Shown here one piece after another: positions 12,901 through 21,845 of a DNA stretch of 48,612 nt; the stretch's first letter is position 1; each line of letters starts with the position of its first letter. This DNA is from Purshia tridentata. Taxonomy: Eukaryota; Streptophyta; Magnoliopsida; Rosales; Rosaceae. The notes under the pieces were generated by a model. The model did not search any database and was not told the origin of the DNA. It saw only the letters and a list, made by a program, of their open reading frames with translations. The position numbers were made by a program, and so were the translations under genes. The stretch is taken from contig QANT01000303.1 of NCBI GenBank assembly GCA_003254885.1, positions 1 through 48,612 of the forward strand. Direction: 5' to 3'.

Positions 12901-13834
12901 GTTCTCTGAAATTTTGTAAATGCAAGAAGCCATACTAGTCATCGACATAACATGCCAGCTATAGAAGAGTAAAAAATACAGCATACCTTTGACAAGCCAC
13001 CAGAGAATAGTGCAAAAGAGAAGTCTGATCTCTGGTTAATCAGCTGTAGTTTCAAGAAGCCTTTCCCCGAATCTTTGTAACTAGGATTGGAGTAATTTGC
13101 ATACTGGTACTGCAGAAAATAAAAATAAAAAGTAAAACAAATTTAATATGCACTTCAATTTAAAGCATGCTGGGAAGCCATTAGTCATGGAAAAGCAGCA
13201 CTGTGCTAACCTTTATAGGAGATGAACACAATAATGGAGAAGACATGCTTGGAGTTTCTGCAGGGCAGGTCGAAGCACTGCAAATTCAAACAAGTTCTTC
13301 CAATTTGATCAATGATCTTTAGTTTACTATAAAGCAAGACAGACAAAAACAAAATCATCGGAGAAAAAAAAACCATGTATAGCTTCCACCAGTAGACTTT
13401 AGCTAAATAAAGTTCCATTTATTTACTTGAAATTGGCAGGGGAAAATACTCCAATCCAATCATCAATTGAAGGGTGTGGAGAACTGAAGTCCAATGTCAC
13501 CCATTCTGAATTTTGCCCCTGAATTAATGAGTCAGGAAAAATTGCATCAGTACCAAACACACACCAAGTGCTCAAAAGTATAAATTTTGACAAAATTAAA
13601 TTCAATGCTTGAAGTGGCACTCAATCTTCAAATGACTAATACTTGGTTTGCTTAGAAGTTCACCTTCAGTCCAAGAAGTGTAGGGGAGGCTTTAACATAA
13701 GCTTGGTCATGAATTGCATACACTGTCTTGTGAATAGCAATCTTCGACAAAGGCTGATCTCCATGAGACCTCACCTCCTGAAGGGTTGCAAGAACCAATG
13801 TGAATGCAAAGAAGAAAAGTTCCAACTTTCTCAT
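9982..13834 (-). CDS. PAP27: Purple acid phosphatase, PAP27-type (tandem copy B)
   Basis: This is the upstream member of the tandem pair. Twelve exons: 13664-13834, 13427-13518, 13211-13277, 12987-13109, 12610-12702, 12300-12429, 12055-12136, 11637-11769, 11085-11290, 10862-10987, 10476-10785 and 9982-10287, encoding 612 residues. Exon lengths equal those of copy A except exon 6, which has one extra codon. The N-terminus has a signal peptide rich in Phe and Leu. GDMGK, GDICY, GNHE, LAH and GHVHNYER are all kept. The positions 9 and 10 residues after the fourth-motif His are Ser and Phe, where copy A has Ile and Tyr. Neither copy has the substrate-binding His pair of classical PAPs, and this stretch differs between them. 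Coding exons are conserved while introns have diverged strongly, so the duplication is not recent. It is transcribed away from RPS20, with a compact intergenic promoter region of about 1.2 kb. Confidence 0.95.
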
Positions 13835-14176
13835 GCTGCCTGCAATATAAGATAGAACCCAGAAGACATTCAATTGAATATTATGGAAAACCCACTTTCT
13901 AAATTCATAATATAGTAGCATAAAAGTAAACGGGTAGCTGAAAAACCACAAAACAAGCAAATGGGTATTGAAATTCCAGCAACAACAACACATGATGCAG
14001 AACTTAGTTAGGACTGACCTGTCGGACAGATGGTAAGTTGAAGCCTCAAGCTAAAGAAATGTACTGTCTTATTGAGTGTCAACTTGACAAGGCTTTTATG
14101 GATGACTGCAAGTGAGCTCTTGCGAATATTTTGAAGAAGATTCCATCTTTATCCAGATTTATATGGCAAGTCAACA

Positions 14177-14279
14177 CCGAATCGCTTAAAAAATGTCCGG
14201 GCTTTAAAGCCGACGAAGTCGCAACGATCCGAATCGCTTAAAAAATGTCCGGGCTTTTAAAGCCGACGAAATCGCAACG
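14177..14279. repeat. Two adjacent ~50-bp direct repeats with internal palindrome
   Basis: Copies at 14177-14226 and 14229-14279 both run from CCGAATCGCTTAAAAAATG to ATCGCAACG or GTCGCAACG and differ at two positions. Each contains a palindromic core (GGCTTTAAAGCC, with one more T in copy 2). They lie in the divergent promoter region between PAP copy B and RPS20. Confidence 0.9.
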
Positions 14280-14379
14280 TCTACATAATATGATAATGCT
14301 TTGCTTTGCAAGTGCGGCTGAAGCGAAACGACACCGTTTAATGCCTTTTCTCCTCCGAAGCAGAGAGGTCAAGTTAAAG

Positions 14380-14520
14380 CAGGCCACTGGTGATGGGCCT
14401 TTTGTCTGTGGTGGCCCGGATTATGAAATGGGTTTGTGTGGGTTTTGGAGCTTTGTTGAATTAAAAAAAAAAAAAAAATTACGGAACGTGCAAAACCCTA
14501 ACCCTATTTATATATATAGA
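14380..14520 (+). promoter_or_regulatory. RPS20 promoter: site II element, telo-box and TATA box
   Basis: The segment holds TGGGCC (about 14394, a site II element), AAACCCTAACCC (from 14493, a telo-box) and a TATA-like TTTATATATATAG just after it. The pairing of site II with telo-box is characteristic of plant ribosomal protein promoters. The telo-box and TATA part recurs 274 bases downstream (from 14767) because of a tandem duplication. Confidence 0.7.
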
Positions 14521-14988
14521 TGTATAAAGTTGGTCAAGAAGGTTGTCAAAGCTGTGGCAATATTATAGTTGCGAAGGGTGAAGTCAAACCATTTTCCTGC
14601 GGCCAGGTATATACGTACTATCCATGATTAATCGCTTCTCTTCTTATTTCTTTTGGGTGTTAATTATTCCATAATTCCATTAATGTTCTTCTATATATAT
14701 ATATATATATATATAGTTTTGGAGCTTTGTTGAATTAAAAAAAAAAAAAAAATTACGGAACGTGCAAAACCCTAACCCTATTTATATATATAGATGTATA
14801 AAGTTGGTCAAGAAGGTTGTCAAAGCTGTGGCAATATTATAGTTGCGAAGGGTGAAGTCAAACCATTTTCCTGCGGCCAGGTATATACGTACTATCCATG
14901 ATTAATCGCTTTTCTTCTTATTTCTTTTGGGTGTTAATTATTCCATAATTCCATTAATGTTCTTCTATATATATGTATATATATATAG
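14442..14988 (+). repeat. 274-bp tandem duplication of RPS20 core promoter and leader
   Basis: Unit 1 (14442-14715) and unit 2 (14716-14988) run in parallel from GTTTTGGAGCTTTG, through an A-run, telo-box, TATA-like box, leader sequence with a splice-donor-like GGCCAG|GTATAT, to an (AT)n tract. By eye they differ only at a single C/T and in the AT tract. Each unit is a potential start site with its own leader exon. Confidence 0.95.
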
Positions 14989-15084
14989 ATACAGCATGCT
15001 TTGACGATCATGATCATGCAGTAGTACTAAATTAAAGATTAACAATATTAATTAAGCAGATAGAGGATCAAAGAAAATAAGGCA

Positions 15085-15820
15085 ATGGCAGGATCATACG
15101 CACCGATGAAGCCTACTAAACTTGGTTTGGAGGAACCCAAAGAGCAGATTCGTAAGATTAGGATAACGCTCTCCTCCAAGAACGTCAAGAGCCTCGAGAA
15201 AGGTTTAATCTGATTATCGATCTTAGTTTTGTATGTTTGATTCAATTTCTTGTGATCTATATATTGTGCTTAAGTAATTAATATGGTATTTTGGTGTAAT
15301 ATTATCTAGTTTGTAAAGATTTGGTGAACAAAGCCAAGGAAACGGTGCTTAGGGTTAAGGGTCCAGTGCGCATGCCCACCAAGGTTCTTCGTATCACTAC
15401 CAGGAAGGCCCCTTGTGGAGAAGGTATACATTTTTATTTTCTTTATATTAATAATTTAATTTAGTCTTTCTCAATGAGATATCTACATGTTGTCGATCAA
15501 GATTAGGTTTTTTGGATAATAGTAAAAAATCACGATTCACTCCTTATAAATAATTTACAAATTAACTCGATCGTTGAGTCGTTGTTAACAGTGACAAGTG
15601 TTTCTTTTTTAAAGAATGTAGTGTAATTTGGGAGTCCAAATATTAATACAGACATATATATGTATATATACATGCAGGAACGAACACCTGGGATAGGTTT
15701 GAGCTGCGGATTCACAAAAGAGTGATCGACCTGTTCAGCACCCCAGAGGTGGTCAAGAAGGTTACAACTATAGACATGTTACCAGATGTGGAGGTTGAAG
15801 TTATCGTTGCAGATATTTGA
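15085..15820 (+). CDS. RPS20: 40S ribosomal protein uS10 (RPS20)
   Basis: This is a cytosolic small-subunit ribosomal protein of the uS10 family. Three exons join in phase: 15085-15202, 15310-15423 and 15678-15820, encoding 124 residues, about the family length. Hallmarks are [16 protein letters not shown], then [20 protein letters not shown], then [19 protein letters not shown]. The N-terminus ([18 protein letters not shown]) is a few residues longer than common plant RPS20 and the C-terminal block around [17 protein letters not shown] is diverged. This may therefore be a secondary paralog rather than the main copy. The ATG was chosen because it opens the conserved frame; an acceptor TTAAGCAG about 28 bases upstream suggests that the leader is spliced. 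Site II and telo-box elements upstream agree with ribosomal regulation. The individual exons are short, so the gene is easily missed by ORF calling. Confidence 0.95.
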
Positions 15821-16715
15821 ATGGGCATGCAGTTGCCTCTTCTAGGCGTCTTGCATAGTTGTTTTGCTATATCTTACTATTAATTAGGCTTTAATTTCTC
15901 ATTGCATGCAGTACCTTATTTCGAGTTTTCATGGATAATTAATAGTCTAAATCTTTAGAATTTTCTCTATTATCTTTTATTATCATTATATTACTCTCTT
16001 GTTTTTCATTATTATTTGAATCAATCTCGTGTTTTTTCGGAAATGTGATTTCTTGGATTGATGAGTATTGAAGAATCATAATTTGCGAATGATTAGATAT
16101 TTAGTATGTTGTATTTTTAGACTATCAATATTCTAAATCATTGATTAGATGAAAACTCTAAAAAATGATAGATATATAATGAGTTCTATTGGTTAGCAAA
16201 AACAAGTTTTGAAGCACGTACAGTACCAATTTAAAAGGCAAGAACTGCATCCATCCTAGCTAGCTAGCTAGAAGCGCGCAGAGATTCATGGGAAGATAAT
16301 TTCTATGTACTTGGAAGTTGGATTTCGGTTTATTATTTGGTGACATTTAGAACAGTATGTATATACAGTATACTATACTCGTTTTGATGATTTTGTCTGT
16401 CTTTTTCGGGTCAAATTATTCCATCTTTGTATTCAAAGGGAACATGATTGTCACTATCAGTGCCACAAAAGAAGGAAGTGATCAGATTACATTCATTGAA
16501 GTCTTGTAGTCAAATGAACATGTTACATATATAGAATATTGCATGTGCTCTATCATTTCATATATATATATGAATAAGTATTACAGCTGCCATCCATATA
16601 TAACGCCACTGGTTTCACCCAAAATGTGGTAGCCAGACACTTTCGAACGGCCCTTGGAAGCTCGATATCTCTTCTTGTGCATGCAGTTTGTGTACCCAAA
16701 AAAGCTTGGACCAAA
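15821..16715. other. Intergenic region between RPS20 and the galacturonan-binding gene
   Basis: AT-rich convergent 3' flanks. A (GCTA)n microsatellite of about four units lies near 16258-16272. No gene seen. Confidence 0.5.
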
Positions 16716-18043
16716 CTATCGGCTCGTTCTGAATAGCAAGGCCCATGAGATCAACAATCCTACAAAACCACAAAATTAAAATTTAAAAAAGAAATTTATA
16801 CATGCAATTTCTTTCACAGTCACCCTTCACATGCTGCTTGCCTACTTAACTAGCTAGCTATTGTGTGCAAGAATTTTTCCCATAAAAAATAAGCACTTGA
16901 TAGGAAGAAGAGGCCGGCAGGTAATTGAAAAGTAGGGTACTGTCAAAAAAATCTTTGACAAAAAATAGACTTTTGCGAGGAAAGGTAATGAAACATCAAG
17001 TAAAGAAAGTCAAAAGGCATGCCCAAGTAGCCAGTATGCATGCGTACCCCCAATAATGATTTTAATTTGAACTTGTAGTTCCAGTGTCCCACTCCAAGCA
17101 TACCCTGATTCATATCATCAGAACCATATATCAGAGATAATAGTTTAACCAAAACTTCCAGTTTCACCTATTTGAAGAGTAAATATGGTGTTATAACTTA
17201 TAGCATTATTTACTAACCTCGGCCATAGCAATTTGTGGTGGTGTTGGCCCCACTGGGGCAAATACAAGCGAAAGACTGGTCCAAACCAGCAAAACCACAG
17301 AAGCCCCCACTGTCTTCACAATTCTTGCATCCATTGGTATAATAAGAATCATTATACTGCAAAGAAATTCCAAATCTCCATTTCGTTGGATCCCCTTCGT
17401 CTCCGAACTCATAAACTGATGTATAAGAAGAGCACTGGAGCTTTGGAAGATCCAAAGCATAACCTGACCCAAACCCAACTGCGGAGTCATAAACACAACA
17501 TGTGGAAATGGGTGCATTCTGTTGCAGCCCAATGCCAGCCACCCCCTTGCAAGAGTACAACCCTCTGCATACCCGTGACCCGGATCCGGTATCGCATAGA
17601 TCCTCATTTGGATCAAACACAGGAGATGTTGTTGAGCAGCCAAGCAGAACAAAGATGTTCTCCTCTCTTATAGTGAAAGGGCTGGCCCTGTCCAAGCTAA
17701 AACTACCAGAATTTTGCATAGAAGAGCAGGTTGACATAAGTGGGTCTGTGACAATGATAGTGCTAGTAGGGTAGTCTATAGAGGAAATGGTGTAAATACC
17801 AGTTCCTGTAGAGAATTCAAGTGTCCCTGAACTGCATCTGATGTATCTAACGAAGTCAGGGTGGCCACAGCCAAATCCAGTACCAAATGGGAACTTTACT
17901 GGGATTGTACCACATGTGTCATGACACGTGTCATTCATAGGGATGGCATGGGCTGCATTATGGATAGCAATGGAAGAGAGGGTGTGGAGAGGAAACAAGA
18001 GAAAGATGGTGCTGAGAAACAGGGTTTCGGAGGCAGAAGGCAT
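16716..18043 (-). CDS. Wall-associated kinase galacturonan-binding (GUB_WAK) protein without kinase
   Basis: This is an extracellular Cys-rich protein of the type that binds pectin fragments in WAK-like receptors, but with no kinase domain. Exon 1 (17218-18043) begins with a signal peptide (about residues 1-26). It then carries the GUB_WAK_bind signature CHDTCGTIPVKFPFGTGFGCG (about 39-59), many paired cysteines, and a C-terminal EGF-like cluster ending FACICPSGANTTTNCYGRG. The frame would stop immediately after the donor, so a second exon is required. Joining to 16716-16759 stays in phase and adds a short hydrophobic tail (GLLISWALLF plus a few residues) before a stop, for 289 residues in total. 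Such a tail could be a membrane or GPI anchor signal. The second exon is chosen by phase and hydrophobicity and is less certain than the first. The long exon 1 also hides open frames on both strands, which are shadows. Confidence 0.85.
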
Positions 18044-18299
18044 GGGTGTATAACAAGGGTTTGTGGAGGAGTTGGGGGATTCTTGAAATGAAGAGATGAA
18101 GAGTACTAAAGCAATACGCTTTATTTTCGTGGGGGTGATTACTTTCTTACTTTCAACATCCTTGCTATGATTTTCTTCATAAAAAGCAGAGCCTATTTTT
18201 GTGGCTTCTAGCTATAAAGCAATATGCATTTTCAACAGGATTTATAGAAAAGGAGGGAATCAACTCTAAATAAATTATAAGCCAGAGCACTCTTATCTC

Positions 18300-18343
18300 C
18301 TCTACTAGAAAAAAAAAAAAAAAAANAAAAAAAAAAAAAAACT
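18300..18343. repeat. Poly-A tract with one undetermined base
   Basis: A run of about 38 adenines contains a single N at 18326, so its length in the assembly is uncertain. Confidence 0.8.
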
Positions 18344-18530
18344 ATTAATTTAATGCGATAAGCCAGTGACATCAACATGGCTCTGCTGCCATTACCCAGG
18401 TGGCTTTTTTTATAAGAAAATAATAATCACACAAAAGAAGGTAGAGCCTACCTGGATGAGAAGCTTTTTAGCAAGGCAGTTACTACTTACTAAAAGCTAA
18501 GTGCAAGATTTTTCCTTTCTTTTTTGAAAT

Positions 18531-18664
18531 CTTAACAATTTTAAAGACCTTGAGTGGCCCAAGTTGTGAGGGTTAGTAGGGTAATGCAGTTAAGATTAGG
18601 CTAAGTGCAAGCCTCGATTCCTTCCATATATGATATAACAAAAAAAAAACTTAACAATTTTAAA
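18531..18664 (+). mobile_element. Short tRNA-derived SINE with 15-bp target-site duplications
   Basis: A 104-bp body (18546-18649) is flanked by perfect copies of CTTAACAATTTTAAA (18531-18545 and 18650-18664). The body contains an A-box-like GTGGCCCAAGTTG and a B-box-like GCCTCGATTCC about 55 bases downstream, and ends in a run of ten A. Flanking duplications, internal Pol III promoter elements and an A tail are the hallmarks of a SINE. It lies in intergenic DNA downstream of the PPR gene. Confidence 0.75.
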
Positions 18665-19543
18665 ACAAAAGATAATGAGTTTTTTTGGGCAATCTAACCC
18701 AGGTAATACAAAGTCACTTGAATAGTTCTTTATTGATTCAGCCACCACTGCTAAGAAAGTTACAGAAATCTAGTTTAGTTGAAAACCAACTCTGACATCG
18801 TATGTAATTGGAAACCAAGTCAGTTCCCCATTCTACTGCATCAGTCGGGACCTGAAAAATATGGTGAGGTTTGCTTGGCTCTTTATTTAACAAGACAACA
18901 ACCCAAGAGAATCCAACTGAGAAATAAGAAAAAACTATAGCTCAGTGGATTCTCAAAATCTTCACCGTTGCCAACGCCTTCAGTTGTAGCAAGCACAGAG
19001 CCTGGTTATAATCCTTCACTTTATTCACTGTGCAGCACTTCTGTTCAACTTTTAAATTCTTGTCATTTGCGACAATTATACACTTCCTCCCAAATAAATA
19101 TGATCGTCAAATCATGGATTCACACCATCCCTATAAAGTGATGAGAGGTTTCACATCCCAAATGATATTCTTTGTGACTTGGCATATGAATATCGCCAGC
19201 GAACACTCCTCTGAAACAATCATATCTTCCTCCAGCAACGTGAAACTCGTGTGCATAGTTGACACAAGCAAAACAGCCAACTTCTTTAAGATCTCTTAAA
19301 GGACATACATCTCCTTCAATGTCAAAATGACATAATGTTTCACAGAAACTTGTAAACTATATAAACCATGATTGAACTTAGTGATCAAAGACGTAGTTAT
19401 TGTGACGTTCATTCACCCAGACAAGCCAAACTTAAAGAGGGTGCTCAAGTTCCTCCTTGTTTCCATTTTGAATTGTTAAAATGAAGTTAAAGCTGGGTGC
19501 AGAAGCAAAAAATAACAAAATTTGCTCCCAGCACTGCCTGAGT
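18665..19543. other. Intergenic 3' flank of the PPR gene
   Basis: No coding feature is supported. An 89-codon plus-strand frame at 19030-19299 has no recognisable family and lies antisense to the probable PPR 3' UTR. Confidence 0.5.
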
Positions 19544-21523
19544 TCATGCATTCAGACCAGCCCAATTCTTGAAAGCAACGAGTGCTTCCATTTTCCTAAA
19601 ACTCCTCTTTCTCAACTTTGACACTTTAAGCTTCTTATGGGTTTCCATGAATGCCTGCTTGTACCTCCACTTATCCACAAAGATTTTCATTTCTTGAGAT
19701 TTCTCGACAACTTGCATTACTGCATCAAAAAAGCCTCCCTTAACAAGAGCATAGAGGAATGCATCAACCATGTTGTGATCAAATTTAAGCCCCTTCTCTC
19801 CATCAACTGAAACATTTCGCTTCACTTCATGCCACAGCATCAAAACACTAAAATATTTCTCCACAGAAACATACCCACTAATTAATGATAAATATGTCTG
19901 GTCATTAGGCTTATACTGCAAGAATACCATCCTTCTAAGAGTCCTCCTCGCATCTTCTAGTCTCCCAGCTTTACAAAAGGCATGAATAATTGAATTCCAG
20001 TCATGGGTACCCACTTCAATTCGAGGGTCCTCAACAACCTCATCTAAGAAGGCTGCCATTAACTCTGGCCGATGATTCTCCATTAAGCCTGTCATTATGG
20101 TTAGGTAACTTCCCTTTAAGTCACATGTTCTAGCTTCTCTCATGTCCCTAAACAAAGAAAAAGCCGACTGAAAATCTTGACTTGACATGGATGCTTCTAT
20201 TAGAGCATCATACATCCCCATATCCAACTGAAGCCCAGAATTACTAATATCCATGACCAGTTGAGTGGCTTCAGCAGTTCTATACTCTTTGCAATAAGCC
20301 TTCAAAATCGGCACATGCACACCAAGTCCCAAAGAACCTTCCTGAGCATTCATTTCATCAAGAATGCTGTGTGCCTTATCTGATAATCCAATATTAACAC
20401 AAGCATTAATAATACCGTACCCAACTGATCTATCAACCTCGACTGTTGAAGACTCTAACTTTTGAGCTTCAATGATCAAAGTTGCTAATCCCTTGACACT
20501 TCCATATGTAAGAAATCCTTTAACCACTTCACAATAAGTTTCTTCACCCAGATTCAAACATTCTCCCTCTCCTTCTCTCAGACAACGTAGAATAGTTGCT
20601 GAAACAGAATCCAGTTTGCCCGACTTAACATAGCCATTAATCAAATTACCCTGAAACACCCTTTTATTCGAAAAACCAAACCCACCCATCAAACCCTCTA
20701 ACTCAATTATCTTCTCCTCAAGACCCTTCAATGCATACAAATAAGCAAGAAAACCAAAACTCGATTCATCAGGCCGAACATCCAAAACCGCCATGGTTTC
20801 AACAACTTTCTCAGCATCACTCACCGATTCAAGCTCAAGACAACACCCCTCCAACGCTGCATTACAAGCAGCCAAATCCGGTTTCATGAACTCCAACTTC
20901 TCATCCAAAGCAATCCTACAATTCTCTTCCCAAACCCGTAAAAACGCAACAAAGTTACCATTTCTCCTACTAATTTCAACAAGTATATTGCCCCATACAC
21001 TAAATGGCAAGAAAAACCTATTCTTGAACATGCACTTAATCAAAGCAAAAGCAGGTGCAGCAGTATTGGCACATTTCATAGCATCCAACACAGTCCCAAC
21101 AGTTTCAAAGTCTAAAAATCCTGGGTTTTTCTCCACAACATAAACTATAGTCGCGAAAGCTCTCTTGAGGTTGTGAATGTCCCCGAGTGAGGACAAGTGG
21201 GTGATGAGAGAGTTAGTGATGGACTTACTTGGGAAGGCAGAGCTCCCAGTGAGGGTCTTGAAGGACTTCCATGCCTCATCAGTGTTGTGGGTCAAAATGG
21301 ACTTGTGGAGGGTGGTCTCTAGGGAGGTTCTGTGATCTAGGGTTAGAGTTTTGGGAGGTGGGGTTGGGAGGTCAGAGTGGGGTTGCGAGAAGGGAGGTGG
21401 GCCCTTTTTAAGGGCAAAGATTGAAGGTTGGAGAAAGGAGTAGAGGGTTGGGATTTCAGGGGTAGAGGAAAAGGCTCTTTTTGGAAGCAAGGTGAGAGCT
21501 TTCCTCCACATTCTATGATCCAA
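19544..21523 (-). CDS. P-class pentatricopeptide repeat protein, probably mitochondrial
   Basis: This is an intronless 659-residue protein. PPR proteins bind organellar RNA through tandem helical hairpins of about 35 residues and act in RNA stability, splicing or translation. The N-terminus (MDHRMWRKALTLLPKRAFSS) is basic, lacks acidic residues and resembles a mitochondrial presequence. Degenerate PPR units run from about residue 90 to 600. Clearer examples are GTHDWNSIIHAFCKAGRLED and DQTYLSLISGYVSVEKYFS. No DYW or E domain is present, so it is P-class. The organisation resembles the Arabidopsis At1g69290 type, but that match is from memory. Absence of introns is typical of the family. The start was chosen as the first ATG giving the presequence. 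A 5' neighbour, tRNA-Asn, lies only about 120 bases upstream. Confidence 0.9.
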   Translation of the reverse strand: MDHRMWRKALTLLPKRAFSSTPEIPTLYSFLQPSIFALKKGPPPFSQPHSDLPTPPPKTLTLDHRTSLETTLHKSILTHNTDEAWKSFKTLTGSSAFPSKSITNSLITHLSSLGDIHNLKRAFATIVYVVEKNPGFLDFETVGTVLDAMKCANTAAPAFALIKCMFKNRFFLPFSVWGNILVEISRRNGNFVAFLRVWEENCRIALDEKLEFMKPDLAACNAALEGCCLELESVSDAEKVVETMAVLDVRPDESSFGFLAYLYALKGLEEKIIELEGLMGGFGFSNKRVFQGNLINGYVKSGKLDSVSATILRCLREGEGECLNLGEETYCEVVKGFLTYGSVKGLATLIIEAQKLESSTVEVDRSVGYGIINACVNIGLSDKAHSILDEMNAQEGSLGLGVHVPILKAYCKEYRTAEATQLVMDISNSGLQLDMGMYDALIEASMSSQDFQSAFSLFRDMREARTCDLKGSYLTIMTGLMENHRPELMAAFLDEVVEDPRIEVGTHDWNSIIHAFCKAGRLEDARRTLRRMVFLQYKPNDQTYLSLISGYVSVEKYFSVLMLWHEVKRNVSVDGEKGLKFDHNMVDAFLYALVKGGFFDAVMQVVEKSQEMKIFVDKWRYKQAFMETHKKLKVSKLRKRSFRKMEALVAFKNWAGLNA

Positions 21524-21645
21524 AGACTAACTCTCTCTTCCTCCCCTGTTCTCCTGTCTGTAGAGCTCATGATTCTGTGGTTTGTCCCAGTTTGTAAAGC
21601 TCATAACAAGATTTAAATTTATTGTTTTAATGTACAAAAGCAACA

Positions 21646-21662
21646 GCTGGAATAGCTCAGTT

Positions 21663-21695
<33 letters not shown>

Positions 21696-21719
21696 GAGGT
21701 TCGACCCCTCCTTCTAGCG
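21646..21719 (+). tRNA. tRNA-Asn (anticodon GTT)
   Basis: The full cloverleaf can be drawn. The acceptor stem is GCTGGAA/TTCTAGC with one G-T pair. The D-arm carries AGCTCAGTTGGTTAGAGC. The anticodon stem GTGG/CCAC encloses the loop CTGTTAA with GTT at the centre. The T-arm is GGAGG-TTCGACC-CCTCC. There is no intron and no encoded CCA, as expected for a nuclear tRNA. A T-run right after the gene (TTTTTT from 21721) is the Pol III terminator. It sits in the 322-bp gap between the divergent PPR and RUS3 genes. Confidence 0.97.
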
Positions 21720-21845
21720 CTTTTTTCTAATCCTACTTTTTCATCCGGAATATAATTTTTTATTTTTTATTTTATTTTTAATGTAATACTTTGCATCTTC
21801 AACGTCGAATTTTGTGATCGTACTGAGAATCTCACTCAATCGACC

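Noticed and set aside
14493-14506. AAACCCTAACCC as interstitial telomere repeat
   Set aside because: Only two units; position before a ribosomal protein gene fits a telo-box promoter element instead.
14245-14568. 107-codon plus-strand ORF before RPS20
   Set aside because: It crosses promoter elements and a poly-A tract, has a lysine run from AAAA repeats, and lies in duplicated non-coding DNA.
17502-17774. Plus-strand ORFs over the galacturonan-binding gene
   Set aside because: They are antisense shadows of a long Cys-rich exon; the minus-strand product has a signal peptide and a family signature.
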